NCBI GenBank assembly: GCA_937867335.1 | Contig: CALMKX010000369.1 | Span: 1-64,000 of the forward strand | DNA from: an uncultured Acidobacteriota bacterium | Lineage (GTDB): Bacteria; Acidobacteriota; Thermoanaerobaculia; Multivoradales; SZUA-115 | DNA: 64,000 nt | Direction: 5' to 3' | In this document: positions 35,198-43,511 of the stretch, in pieces | Numbering within the stretch: the stretch's first letter is position 1 | Layout: each line of letters starts with the position of its first letter | Program-made: the position numbers and the translations under genes | The notes under the pieces: model-generated | The model's input: only the letters and a program-made list of their open reading frames with translations | What the model was told of the DNA's origin: nothing | Databases searched by the model: none

Positions 35198-35461
35198 TCA
35201 GAGGCCTCGCTCCACCGGGTCCCAGGCAAACGCCCTGATCATCGTGTCGCGGTCGAGAAACAGCGAGGCATAACGCAGCAGGAGTTCCCTCTCAGGCAGG
35301 CCAGAGCCGTGGCGGGCGCGGATCCCAGCCAAGGCGATCTGGCGCGCCGTGCTGCTCAAGTCCATAGCGGTGAAGAACCGCTGCTCGGGCGTCATCCGGC
35401 GCAACCCTTCGAGCCAGATGGCCTCCACCTCGGCAGGAGTGTCTGGAGATTGGGTTCTCAC
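35198..35461 (-). CDS. Small hypothetical protein paired with the nucleotidyltransferase gene
   Basis: An 87-aa soluble protein, mostly helical, containing EGLRRMTPEQRFFTAMDLSS and RHGSGLPERELLLRYASLFL. Similar small proteins (MTPEQR-x-FxxA with a later ARHGxG-type motif) accompany nucleotidyltransferase genes in other genomes as a two-gene cassette. It lies 5 bases before the nucleotidyltransferase gene and 34 bases after the parE stop. A role as partner or antitoxin is inferred from this arrangement; I see no DNA-binding motif. Confidence 0.65.
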   Translation of the reverse strand: MRTQSPDTPAEVEAIWLEGLRRMTPEQRFFTAMDLSSTARQIALAGIRARHGSGLPERELLLRYASLFLDRDTMIRAFAWDPVERGL

Positions 35462-35495
35462 GTTCCTACAACCTCAGCGTAGCACTGCCCTCGCC

Positions 35496-37385
35496 TCACA
35501 CCTCGGCCAGGTTGCCTTTCTCGCCCAGCCAGTGCTTGCGGTCGGCCACTCGGGCTTTAGCGAGCAGGAGGTCGAGGGTTTCTTCGGCCGGGTTCTCAGG
35601 CTCGAGCACCAGCTGCACCAGCCGGCGGGTCTCGCGGGCCATGGTGGTCTCGCGCAGCTGGATCGGGTTCATCTCACCCAGCCCCTTGAAGCGCTGCACG
35701 TTCACCTTGCCCCGCTGGCCCTCGGCCTCGATTCTCGCCAGGATGCCCCGTTTCTCCTCTTCGTCGAGGGCGTAGTAGACCTGCTTGCCGACATCGATGC
35801 GGTAAAGCGGCGGCATCGCCACGTGTACTCGCCCGGCCTCGACCAGCGGTCGGAAGTGGCGGAGAAACAGCGCGCAGAGCAGCGAGGCGATGTGGGCGCC
35901 GTCCGAGTCGGCATCCGCCAGGATGCAGAGCTTGCCGTAGCGCAGACCGCTCAAGTCCTCCGAGCCCGGATCGACACCCAGGGCCACGGCGATGTCGTGC
36001 ACCTCCTGGGAGGCCAGTACCTCGCCCGGCGCCACCTCCCAGGTGTTGAGGATCTTGCCCCGCAGCGGCAGGATGGCCTGGAACTCCTTGCTGCGGGCCT
36101 GCTTGGCCGAGCCGCCGGCGCTGTCGCCTTCCACCAGGAAGAGCTCGGTTTCGTCGAGATTCTGGCTGGTGCAGTCGGCGAGCTTGCCGGGCAAGGCCGG
36201 GCCGGCCGTGACCTTCTTGCGCAGCACCTGCTTGGCCGCCTTCTGGCGGGCCTGGGCGCTGTCGATCGCCAGCTGGGCGATGCGCTCGGCATCGGCCACG
36301 TTCTGGTTGAGCCAGAGGCTGAAGGAGTCCTTGGCCACTCCGGAGACGAACGCCGCGGACTCTCTCGAGGCCAGGCGCTCCTTGGTCTGGCCGGTGAAGA
36401 GCGGCTCCTTCATGCGTACCGAGAGCACGTAGGTGCAGCGCGCCCAGACGTCCTCGGGCGCGAGCTTCAGGCCGCGGGGCAGAAGGCCTCGGAACTCGCA
36501 GAACTCGCGGATCGCCTCGGTCAGGCCGGAGCGAAAGCCGTTCACGTGGGTGCCACCCTGGGGTGTGGGGATCAAGTTCACGTAGCTCTCGGCCACCGGC
36601 TCGCCCTCCTCCGCAAGCCAGGCCACGGCCCAGTCGGCTTCCTCCTCGGCGCCCTTGAAATGGGCCACGAACGGCTTCTCCGGGATCAGCGCCAGGCCTT
36701 CCAGCTCGTCGAGCAGATAGTCCGTGAGGCCTTCTTCGTAGAACCACTCCTCGCTCTCGTCCGGGTTGGCTTCGTCGGTGAAGCGCAGATGGAGGCCCGG
36801 ACAGAGCACCGCCTTGGCCTTGAGTGCGCGCTTGAGCCGGGAGGTGCTGAAGCGGGGGCTGTCGAAGTACTTCGCCTCCGGCCAGAAGCGCACCGTGGTC
36901 CCGGTGTTGCGGGCGCCTACGTCGCCCACGGCGGCGAGCTCGGAAGTCTTCTCGCCGTGGGCGAAGCTCATGCGGTACTCCTTGCCGCCCCGGCGCACCG
37001 TCACTTCCAGACGCTCGGAGAGAGCGTTGACCACCGAGACGCCCACCCCGTGGAGGCCGCCCGAGAAGCGGTAGCTCTTGTCCGAGAACTTCGCCCCGGC
37101 GTGGAGGCGGGTGAGGATCACTTCGACGCCCGAGACCCCTTCTTCCTTGTGGCGGTCCACCGGCATGCCCCGGCCGTTGTCGGCCACGGCGAGCGAGCCG
37201 TCCTCGTGGAGGGTGACCTCGATCCGGCTGCAGTGGCCGGCGATCGCCTCGTCGACGGCGTTGTCGATCACCTCCTGGGCCAGGTGGTTGGGCCGCTCGG
37301 TGGTGGTGTACATCCCCGGGCGCCGGCGTACCGGCTCGAGCCCGGTCAGTACCTCGATGGCGGAGGCGTCGTAGTCGCTGCGCAT
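35496..37385 (-). CDS. parE: DNA topoisomerase IV subunit B
   Basis: ATG 37385, with GAGGGAG just upstream, gives 629 aa, close to the 630 aa of E. coli ParE. The GHKL ATPase part has EVIDNAVDEAIAG, DNGRGMPVDRHKEEGV and FSGGLHGVGVSVVNALS. The TOPRIM part has LVEGDSAGGSAKQARSKEFQ and ILADADSDGAHI, and the end has RFKGLGEMNPIQLRETTM. It forms the ATP-driven half of topoisomerase IV with ParC, encoded at 28732-31008. The longer frame to 37421 adds a proline-rich N-terminus without conservation. It diverges from spoVG. Confidence 0.95.
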   Translation of the reverse strand: MRSDYDASAIEVLTGLEPVRRRPGMYTTTERPNHLAQEVIDNAVDEAIAGHCSRIEVTLHEDGSLAVADNGRGMPVDRHKEEGVSGVEVILTRLHAGAKFSDKSYRFSGGLHGVGVSVVNALSERLEVTVRRGGKEYRMSFAHGEKTSELAAVGDVGARNTGTTVRFWPEAKYFDSPRFSTSRLKRALKAKAVLCPGLHLRFTDEANPDESEEWFYEEGLTDYLLDELEGLALIPEKPFVAHFKGAEEEADWAVAWLAEEGEPVAESYVNLIPTPQGGTHVNGFRSGLTEAIREFCEFRGLLPRGLKLAPEDVWARCTYVLSVRMKEPLFTGQTKERLASRESAAFVSGVAKDSFSLWLNQNVADAERIAQLAIDSAQARQKAAKQVLRKKVTAGPALPGKLADCTSQNLDETELFLVEGDSAGGSAKQARSKEFQAILPLRGKILNTWEVAPGEVLASQEVHDIAVALGVDPGSEDLSGLRYGKLCILADADSDGAHIASLLCALFLRHFRPLVEAGRVHVAMPPLYRIDVGKQVYYALDEEEKRGILARIEAEGQRGKVNVQRFKGLGEMNPIQLRETTMARETRRLVQLVLEPENPAEETLDLLLAKARVADRKHWLGEKGNLAEV

Positions 37386-37756
37386 GCTCCCTCTGGTTGA
37401 GAGTGCCGGAGGCGGCGGCATCTTAGCAGCCGAGGTGGAGCCCAGCCGAGCTCTCTCGACGGCGACAGATTCCCGGAGCCGGTGCCGGCCGGTTATCGAC
37501 GGCGGGGATCCGGGAAGTGGTTACGGCTCTTTGTTGCGGGCGAAGCTGCTTGATCCATTTGACACAGCTGCCCGCCCACTTTAGCATCCAGTGTTCAGCG
37601 CCCCCGCCTTGACGCCGTTGGTCACGGCGGTTTCTTGAAACGAGCTTTGTTGGGCTGCGCCTCTCGTGGGGGCTCAGTTTCGTTTCGGGTCGAGCGCAAC
37701 CCGCTTGGACCCCTACTTCCCCCGCCCTGGCGGGGGTGCTGAGGGAGGGACCGGAG
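37386..37756. other. Divergent region between parE and spoVG with promoter and structured leader
   Basis: A 371-base stretch with no convincing gene. It contains the spoVG promoter candidate (37559-37587). The leader downstream has two GC-rich hairpins: CGCCGT/ACGGCG around 37612-37629, followed by TTTCTT, and CCCCCGCC/GGCGGGGG near 37723-37740, just ahead of the ribosome site. The first could be an attenuator. The parE promoter should lie in the left part, but no clear hexamers stand out. Confidence 0.55.
37559..37587 (+). promoter_or_regulatory. Sigma-70 promoter candidate of spoVG
   Basis: A perfect -35 TTGACA (37559-37564) and TAGCAT (37582-37587) are spaced by exactly 17 bases. Transcription would begin near 37594 and give a leader of about 160 bases before the spoVG ATG. 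Confidence 0.65.
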
Positions 37757-38194
37757 ATGCAGATTACCGAGGTGAAGGTATTCCCCATCCAGGAGGACAA
37801 GCTCAAGGCTTTCGTGTCGGTGGTGTTCGACGGTTGCTTCATGGTCAACGACATCAAGGTGATCCAGGGCCGGGAGGGGCTCTTCATCAGCATGCCGAGC
37901 CGCAAGAAGAAGAACGGCGAGTTCAAGGATGTGGCTCATCCGCTCAACAACGAGACTCGCCGCATGATCGAGACCCGCATCCTCGCCGAATACGAGCAAG
38001 CGGTGAAGCTGGGCGGGGCCCCGCTGGTCTCGGGCCGTGACCGCAGCGAGGCCGGCCTGGATACCTCCGAACGGCCGGCGGTGACTCACATCGAGAGCCC
38101 GATGCCGCAGGAGAGCCTGGCCGCCAAGGAAGGCAAGAGCCTCGACGAAATCGAAGAGCTGCACCTGCGGGACTCGTTCTGGTCTGTGACCTAG
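37757..38194 (+). CDS. spoVG: SpoVG-family regulatory protein
   Basis: A 145-aa protein. The first 90 residues match SpoVG throughout: [40 protein letters not shown], and [18 protein letters not shown]. SpoVG binds DNA or RNA in several phyla and affects virulence, cell division or sporulation genes; this organism need not sporulate. The C-terminal 45 residues extend beyond the usual core. ATG 37757 is preceded by GAGGGACCGGAG. The order spoVG, prs, rplY, pth recalls the Bacillus spoVG-glmU-prs-ctc-pth block, here without glmU and with a tRNA gene inserted. Confidence 0.93.
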   Translation: MQITEVKVFPIQEDKLKAFVSVVFDGCFMVNDIKVIQGREGLFISMPSRKKKNGEFKDVAHPLNNETRRMIETRILAEYEQAVKLGGAPLVSGRDRSEAGLDTSERPAVTHIESPMPQESLAAKEGKSLDEIEELHLRDSFWSVT

Positions 38195-38356
38195 GCACGC
38201 CCCTCACACGAACCACCGCCGCCTGCCCCGCCAGGCGGCGCTTCCTCTCTCCCCCCGACATGAACCCGTTCCGCAGCACCGCAGGGGCCCGATCCGCCTG
38301 CCGGGTGCCGTGCGACTGGAAAAGGATGGCCGGGATGGGATAAAAGAGGGGGGCTC

Positions 38357-38431
38357 TGGGGCGTCGCCAAGTGGTAAGGCACCGGACTTTGGCTCCGGCA
38401 CTCGTGGGTTCGAATCCTACCGCCCCAACCA
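38357..38431 (+). tRNA. tRNA-Gln (anticodon TTG), CCA encoded
   Basis: A seven-pair acceptor stem, TGGGGCG (38357-38363) with CGCCCCA (38421-38427), is perfect. The anticodon stem CCGGA/TCCGG encloses the loop CTTTGGC, giving anticodon TTG, which reads CAA/CAG glutamine codons. The T-arm GTGGGTTCGAATCCTAC is normal. The discriminator A is followed by encoded CCA. It lies between spoVG and prs; a tRNA-Gln just before prs is a conserved arrangement in several phyla. TTG-anticodon tRNA-Gln may be charged by GlnRS or by the GatCAB route. Confidence 0.96.
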
Positions 38432-38568
38432 GACCATCCGTGGCAGCAGACGACCGACCACCCCTCTCGCCGCGAACCATGCCCGAGGAGAGGGGCCGTA
38501 GAGCAGCCCGTTTCGACCGACCAGGCGAGAGTGCCACGCCCGGGCCGGAACGGCGCTGGTGGGGAAAG

Positions 38569-39510
38569 ATGTACGGCGAGCTCAAGGTATTCGGTGGACG
38601 CGCGCACCCGGCCCTGACCGAGGAAATCTGCGCTTACCTCAACATCCAGCCTGGCAATGCCACCCTGTTCAACTTCTCGGACGGCGAGATTTTCGTCCAG
38701 ATCGAGGAGAACGTGCGGGGCTCGGACGTCTTCATCGTCCAGCCCACCTGCGAGCCGGTCAACGAGAACCTGATGGAGCTCTTGATCATCCTGGACGCCC
38801 TCAAGCGCTCCTCGGCCGCCCGCGTCACCGCCGTTCTGCCCTACTACGGCTACGCTCGCCAGGATCGCAAAGACCGCCCCCGCGTGCCCATCACCGCCAA
38901 GCTCGTGGCCGACCTCATCTCCCGGGCCGGAGCCGAGCGCGTCCTCACCATGGACCTCCACGCCGGCCAGATCCAGGGCTTCTTCGACGTGCCGGTGGAC
39001 CACCTCTTCGCCGCCCCCGTCCTGCTCGACGCCCTGCGCGAGATGAACATTCCGGACCTCGTGATCGTCGCCCCCGACGCCGGCGGCGTCGAGCGCGCCC
39101 GGGCCATCGCCAAGCGCCTGGGCGCCGGCCTCGCCATCGTCGACAAGCGCCGCTTCGCCGCCAACGAGGCCGAAGTGATGCACCTGATCGGCGACGTCGA
39201 AGGGATGAGCGCCCTGGTCATCGACGACATCATCGACACCGCCGGCACCCTCTCGAAGACCGTCGACGCCTTGAAGCAACAAGGAGCGAGACGTATCCTT
39301 GCGGCCGGGATTCACGGTATCCTTTCCGGTCCTGCCCTCGAGAGGCTTTCGCGCTCGGTGGTGGAAATGGTGCTGGTGACCAACACCACGCCGATCGCCG
39401 ACAAGCTGGCCAGGCTGCCCAAGCTGCGGGTGCTCTCCGTGGCAGGCCTTCTGGGAGAGGCGATCCGGCGCATCCATGAGGACAGCTCGGTCAGCTCGCT
39501 CTTCGTCTAG
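38569..39510 (+). CDS. prs: Ribose-phosphate pyrophosphokinase
   Basis: A 313-aa enzyme that makes PRPP from ribose 5-phosphate and ATP for nucleotide, histidine and NAD synthesis. Conserved parts are GNATLFNFSDGEIFVQIEEN, the catalytic flap region YYGYARQDRKDRPRVPITAK, the divalent-metal site TMDLHAGQIQGFFDVPVDH and the PRPP-binding loop VIDDIIDTAGTL. Start at ATG 38569 after GGGGAAAG; longer frames run back into the tRNA and are false. Length is normal for the class I enzyme, which is activated by phosphate and inhibited by ADP. Confidence 0.96.
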   Translation: MYGELKVFGGRAHPALTEEICAYLNIQPGNATLFNFSDGEIFVQIEENVRGSDVFIVQPTCEPVNENLMELLIILDALKRSSAARVTAVLPYYGYARQDRKDRPRVPITAKLVADLISRAGAERVLTMDLHAGQIQGFFDVPVDHLFAAPVLLDALREMNIPDLVIVAPDAGGVERARAIAKRLGAGLAIVDKRRFAANEAEVMHLIGDVEGMSALVIDDIIDTAGTLSKTVDALKQQGARRILAAGIHGILSGPALERLSRSVVEMVLVTNTTPIADKLARLPKLRVLSVAGLLGEAIRRIHEDSSVSSLFV

Positions 39511-39573
39511 CCGGCCGCGCCACCTCACCCCGTAGGCAGCAAGCAAGGGCGCCCAGGCGCCATGAGGAAAATC

Positions 39574-40218
39574 ATGAGTGAGCTACAGATCGAAGTCCAC
39601 AAGCGCGAGACCCGAGGCAAGAACGCCAACCTCAAGCTGCGCGCTTCCGGCTGGGTGCCCGCGGTGGTGTACGGTGGCGGCAAAGAGCCCGTGCCCGTCA
39701 AGCTCGAGCGCCGCAAGTTCCTCGACGTGATGCGCCACGGCGCCGGCGAGAACACCCTCTTCCTGCTGACCATGGCCGACTCCGGCCAGCAGCGCCACGC
39801 CATGATCCGTGAGCTGCAGGTCAACCCGGTGGACAACAAGGTCCTCCACGTCGACTTCCTGCGCGTGCTGATGACCGAGCGAGTGCGGGTGGACGTCAAG
39901 ATCGAGATCAAGGGCGTGGCCGCCGGCGTCAAGAACGAGGGCGGCGTGCTCGACTTCGTCAGCCGCGAAGTCGAGGTCGAGTGCCTGCCGGGCAATATCC
40001 CGGAGCACCTCACCCTGGACGTCTCCAACCTGCACATCGGCCAGCACGTCGAGGCCGGAGCCCTTTCCCTGCCCGAGGGCGTGAAACTGATCACCGAGCC
40101 GGACCGCGTGATCGTCTCCCTCGGCCATGGACGACTCGAAGTCGAGGCCGCTGCCGAAGGCGGCGAGCAGGCCGAGCCCGAAGTCATCTCCCGAGGCAAG
40201 AAGGAAACCGAAGCCTGA
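39574..40218 (+). CDS. rplY: 50S ribosomal protein L25/general stress protein Ctc
   Basis: A 214-aa protein, the long Ctc form with the N-terminal 5S-rRNA-binding L25 domain (EVHKRETRGKNANLKLRASG and PVKLERRKFLDVM) and the C-terminal TL5-like beta domain (VECLPGNIPEHLTLDVSNLH; GVKLITEPDRVIVSL). A charged tail follows. It binds 5S rRNA in the large subunit. ATG 39574 with GAGG 7 bases upstream is preferred to ATG 39562. The gene lies between prs and pth, as in many bacteria. Confidence 0.95.
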   Translation: MSELQIEVHKRETRGKNANLKLRASGWVPAVVYGGGKEPVPVKLERRKFLDVMRHGAGENTLFLLTMADSGQQRHAMIRELQVNPVDNKVLHVDFLRVLMTERVRVDVKIEIKGVAAGVKNEGGVLDFVSREVEVECLPGNIPEHLTLDVSNLHIGQHVEAGALSLPEGVKLITEPDRVIVSLGHGRLEVEAAAEGGEQAEPEVISRGKKETEA

Positions 40219-40228
40219 TCCCGGGCCG

Positions 40229-40249
40229 GGGGGCCGCCCAGCGGCCCCC
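40229..40249. other. Stem-loop between rplY and pth
   Basis: A perfect 9-base stem, GGGGGCCGC with GCGGCCCCC around a CCA loop, lies 10 bases after the rplY stop and is followed by TCCCCCTTCC rather than a T-run. It may reduce read-through or protect the mRNA end. Confidence 0.5.
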
Positions 40250-40281
40250 TCCCCCTTCCGGACAGCGCCCCCCGAGCCGCC

Positions 40282-40839
40282 ATGCCCAAGCTCATCGTCG
40301 GCCTGGGCAACCCGGGAGAGCCCTATCGCCTCACCCGCCACAACGTGGGGTTCCAGGTGGTGGAGGAGCTCGCCCGGCGCCGCGGCCTCGCTTTTGCGCG
40401 GGAAGAATGCCGCTCGCGCGTGGCCGAGCAGGGCGACATGCTCCTCGCCCTGCCTCAGACCTTCATGAACCGCAGCGGCTACGCCGTGCGCTGCCTCGCC
40501 GAGCGACGGGGCTACCTGCCCGAACACGTCCTGGTGGTCTACGACGAAGTACGCTTGCCCCTGGGCAAGCTGCGGATGCGGCGCGAGGGCAGCCCTGCCG
40601 GCCACCGCGGCCTCGAGTCGGTGATCGAGGGCCTGCGCTCCGACCAGGTCCCCCGGCTGCGCCTCGGCGTGGCCGGCACCGACGCCCCCAGCGGCGAGGC
40701 CCTGCCGGACTACGTGCTCTCCCCGTTCCACCCCGTCGAACTCGAGATCGCCGAGCCGATGATCCTCCGCGCCGCCGACGCCTGCGAGGCCTGGCTCGAG
40801 GAGGGTATCGACATCGCAATGAACCGCTTCAACGGCTGA
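40282..40839 (+). CDS. pth: Peptidyl-tRNA hydrolase
   Basis: A 185-aa enzyme that releases peptides from stalled peptidyl-tRNA. The N-terminus PKLIVGLGNPGEPYRLTRHN contains the catalytic His20. Other family parts are KPQTFMNRSG-type LPQTFMNRSGYAVR, VVYDEVRLPLGKLRMRREGS with the catalytic aspartate, and AGHRGLESVIEGLRSDQVPR. Length is normal. It follows rplY after 63 bases and a stem-loop, and precedes the ribosomal protein operon rpsF-rpsR-rplI. Confidence 0.95.
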   Translation: MPKLIVGLGNPGEPYRLTRHNVGFQVVEELARRRGLAFAREECRSRVAEQGDMLLALPQTFMNRSGYAVRCLAERRGYLPEHVLVVYDEVRLPLGKLRMRREGSPAGHRGLESVIEGLRSDQVPRLRLGVAGTDAPSGEALPDYVLSPFHPVELEIAEPMILRAADACEAWLEEGIDIAMNRFNG

Positions 40840-40867
40840 GGCTTTCCTGGTAGTATCTGCGTTTCGC

Positions 40868-40894
40868 GCCGGGCGGGACCGCAAGCGACCCGGC
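40868..40894 (+). other. Leader hairpin upstream of rpsF, possible S6:S18 regulatory element
   Basis: GCCGGG and CCCGGC close a 15-base loop containing ACCG, about 70 bases before the rpsF start. In many bacteria the S6:S18 complex binds a leader hairpin with an exposed CCG in this operon. The match here is only suggestive. Confidence 0.3.
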
Positions 40895-40962
40895 AGATCA
40901 TCCACCCCTCTCTGTTCCGCGCCCAGGCAGCGGGACTGTTCAGGCCAAAGGGAGGAACCGGC

Positions 40963-41367
40963 TTGACACGTACCTACGAGTTGGCTCTCGTCATCGATCC
41001 TCGTATCTCCGACGAGGAGTCCGTCACCCTGACGGACGGCTTCAAAGATCTCCTCACCACCGGCGGCGCCCGCATCACCAAAGAAGAGAACTGGGGCAAG
41101 AAGCGCCTCGCCTACACCATCGACAAGCTGAACGAAGGCCGTTACACCTTCCTCTTCTTCGATCTCGACGTCGACGGCAAGGCCAAGAACCCGATTCCCG
41201 AAGTCGAGCTGCGCCTGCGCCAGAACGACAAGATCCTGCGCTACTTGACCGTGCGCACCGATCTCGACCTCAAGCGCGCCGCCAACAAGGGCGGCAAGGT
41301 CTCCACCAGCGCCGGAGCCCTGACACCGGAGGAACCGGCTGCCGAGGAAGGTTGGGAGAAAGAATGA
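40963..41367 (+). CDS. rpsF: 30S ribosomal protein S6
   Basis: A 134-aa protein with the S6 fold: [40 protein letters not shown] and [16 protein letters not shown]. It binds 16S rRNA with S18. The start is TTG at 40963, with the strong ribosome site AAAGGGAGGAA 7 bases upstream; no ATG fits. The C-terminus extends about 30 residues past the core and is lysine/alanine-rich and acidic. Its stop overlaps the rpsR ATG by four bases, so S6 and S18 are translationally coupled. No ssb gene lies between them. Confidence 0.95.
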   Translation: MTRTYELALVIDPRISDEESVTLTDGFKDLLTTGGARITKEENWGKKRLAYTIDKLNEGRYTFLFFDLDVDGKAKNPIPEVELRLRQNDKILRYLTVRTDLDLKRAANKGGKVSTSAGALTPEEPAAEEGWEKE

Positions 41368-41606
41368 AACCCACGAATCGCCCCAAGAAGACGTTCTTCC
41401 GCCGGCGCAAGGTCTGCAAGTTCACCGCCGAGAAGATCGAGTACATCGACTACAAAGACGTTCGTCTCCTGCAGCAGTACGTGCCGGAGCGGGGCAAGAT
41501 CATGCCTCGTCGCATCACCGGTACCTCGGCGCGTCACCAGCGGATGCTCCAGCAGGCGATCAAGCGGGCTCGCCACCTGGCGTTGCTGCCTTACCAGACC
41601 GACTAG
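41364..41606 (+). CDS. rpsR: 30S ribosomal protein S18
   Basis: An 80-aa basic protein, normal size, with [20 protein letters not shown], the [20 protein letters not shown] core and [16 protein letters not shown] at the end. It pairs with S6 on the small-subunit platform. A single cysteine is present. The ATG overlaps the rpsF stop; rplI follows after 12 bases. Confidence 0.96.
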   Translation: MKPTNRPKKTFFRRRKVCKFTAEKIEYIDYKDVRLLQQYVPERGKIMPRRITGTSARHQRMLQQAIKRARHLALLPYQTD

Positions 41607-41618
41607 GAGACGGACATC

Positions 41619-42065
41619 GTGGAAGTCATTCTCTTGAACGATCAGCGTCACCTCGGCCGGCGCGGCGAGGTGGTGAAGGTAAAGCCGGGCTACGCGCGCA
41701 ACTTCCTGTTGCCGCAGGGCCTGGCACTCGCGGCCACGCCGGCGAACCTGAAGTACTTCGCCGAGCAGCGCAAGAAGATCGACGCTCGCCATGCCAAGGA
41801 GCGCGACGACGCGCAGGCCGTGGCCGACACCCTCTCCGGCATCAAGCTCACCGTGGCCAAGCGGGTCGGTGAATCGCAGACCCTCTACGGCTCCGTGACC
41901 TCCTCCGAAGTGGCCGAGCTGCTTGCCGAGAAGGGCGTCACCGTGGATCGCCGCAAGATCGAGATGCCCGCGGTGATCAAGTCCCTCGGCGACCACACCG
42001 TGGTGATCGACCTCCACCACGACGTCAAGGCGGAGATCACCCTGACGGTGGTGCCGGAAGGCTAG
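41619..42065 (+). CDS. rplI: 50S ribosomal protein L9
   Basis: A 148-aa two-domain protein at the usual length. The N-terminal rRNA-binding domain has MEVILLNDQRHLGRRGEVVK, VKPGYARNFLLPQGLALAAT, and the long connecting helix follows. The C-terminal domain contains GSVTSSEVAELLAEKGVTVD and DLHHDVKAEITLTVVP. The start is GTG 41619, preceded by AGGAGACGG. It ends the S6 operon or continues into the methyltransferase gene 10 bases later. Confidence 0.96.
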   Translation: MEVILLNDQRHLGRRGEVVKVKPGYARNFLLPQGLALAATPANLKYFAEQRKKIDARHAKERDDAQAVADTLSGIKLTVAKRVGESQTLYGSVTSSEVAELLAEKGVTVDRRKIEMPAVIKSLGDHTVVIDLHHDVKAEITLTVVPEG

Positions 42066-42075
42066 TCCTCCCTCG

Positions 42076-43260
42076 ATGAGCTCCGGCGAGGAAGCCAGGC
42101 GTCCCCCGACGATCGACGACTTCCTCGCCGAGCCCACCCGCGACCTCTCCCGCTGGCGCTGGCTGTGGGAAGGGGATCACCCCTTCCCCATCCGCAGCCA
42201 CCGCGGGCCCTTCGGCCGGCTGCTGGTCGCCGCCAAGAAACTCCTCCGGCCTTTCGTCAAGCTGCCCCAGAACGACCTCTGGGAGCGCCAGCGCGTGTTC
42301 AACCTGATCCTGCTCGAATGGCTCGAGACCCGCGATCGGCTCAGCCTGGCCGAGCGGCTCGGCCACCTCGAGGGCGAGCTCGCCGAACGCTCCGCAGAGC
42401 TGCTGCGCCACAACGACGCCCTCTTCGCCCGGCTCGACCAGAAGCTCGACCAGTACCGCCGCCAGGCGCGGGACCTCTCCGCCAGCCTGGGCACCGCCCT
42501 CGCCAGGCTGGAGAGCTCGCCCGCGGGGCCGGGCGCGAGCGTCTCCGAGCTCGCCCGGGCCCACGAAGAACAGGCTTACCTGGAGCTCGAGGCCCGCTAC
42601 CGGGGCACCGAGGCCGAGATCGCCGATCGCCTCGCCTTCTACCTGCCCCTGCTCGCCGGCCACGATCCCGTGCTCGACCTCGGCTGCGGCCGGGGCGAAT
42701 CCCTGGTCGTCCTCGAGCGCTCCGGGCTCAAGGCGCGAGGCATCGACGCCAGCGCCAGCATGGTCGAGCGCTGCCGCGAGCGGGGCCTCGACGCCCGGCA
42801 GGCGGACCTCTTCGAGCATCTGGCGGGCCTCGAAGCCGGCGAGCTGGGGGCGGTGGTTTCCTTCCACGTGATCGAGCACCTGCCGCCTGCTTCTCTGGAC
42901 CGCCTGGTGCGCCTGGCCTTCCGAGCCCTGCGCCCCGGCGGCCTGCTGGTGCTCGAAACGCCCAACCCCCTCTCGGTGGTGGTGGCCGCCCGCAGCTTCT
43001 GGCTCGACCCCACCCACCAGCGCCCGGTGCACCCGGAGAGCCTCAAGCTCAGCTGCCGCCTGGCCGGCTTCGAGCCGGTGGAGGTGAAGCCGCTGCGCCC
43101 CTTCCCGGCCGCCGAGCGCCTGCCTGAGATCGACCTCGAGGCGCTCCCCGAGCCGAGCCGAGAGCTGGCCGATCGCCTCAACCGGCTGCGGGACCAGCTC
43201 GACGAGCTGTTGTTCGGCCACCAGGATTACGCCCTCCTCGCCGAAAAGCCGCCGGGCTGA
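42076..43260 (+). CDS. Class I SAM-dependent methyltransferase with N-terminal coiled coil
   Basis: A 394-aa protein. The first 70 residues include WRWLWEGDHPFPIRSHRGPF and AAKKLLRPFVKLPQNDLWER, a region often found in polysaccharide-modifying methyltransferases. A coiled coil follows (about residues 88-150). The methyltransferase fold then has motif I DPVLDLGCGRGES, GIDASASMVERC, and VVSFHVIEHLPPASLDRLV. The motif LVLETPNPLSVVVAARSFWLDPTHQRPV recalls O-antigen or glycan methyltransferases. The start is 10 bases after rplI, so it may be co-transcribed with ribosomal genes. The substrate is unknown. Confidence 0.85.
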   Translation: MSSGEEARRPPTIDDFLAEPTRDLSRWRWLWEGDHPFPIRSHRGPFGRLLVAAKKLLRPFVKLPQNDLWERQRVFNLILLEWLETRDRLSLAERLGHLEGELAERSAELLRHNDALFARLDQKLDQYRRQARDLSASLGTALARLESSPAGPGASVSELARAHEEQAYLELEARYRGTEAEIADRLAFYLPLLAGHDPVLDLGCGRGESLVVLERSGLKARGIDASASMVERCRERGLDARQADLFEHLAGLEAGELGAVVSFHVIEHLPPASLDRLVRLAFRALRPGGLLVLETPNPLSVVVAARSFWLDPTHQRPVHPESLKLSCRLAGFEPVEVKPLRPFPAAERLPEIDLEALPEPSRELADRLNRLRDQLDELLFGHQDYALLAEKPPG

Positions 43261-43511
43261 TCGGGTCTCCTCCAGTCTGGCCTGAACCTGTAACAACCCT
43301 CGCGGTCTCTCCCCCCAATAGCTCCCAGGAGGTTGCTTCAGGGGCCTCGACCCCTGCTCGGATCCGACTTCGGATCAAAGCCGGCGCTCCTTCACCGCCG
43401 CCTCCCAGCGAGAAAGCAGCCCCTCCACCACTCAGGCGATTCGCTCTCGAGCCCCACAGGAAGCGACCCAGCTACGGACTGGCTCGAGAGTTCTTAGAAA
43501 GGAGCAACCCG

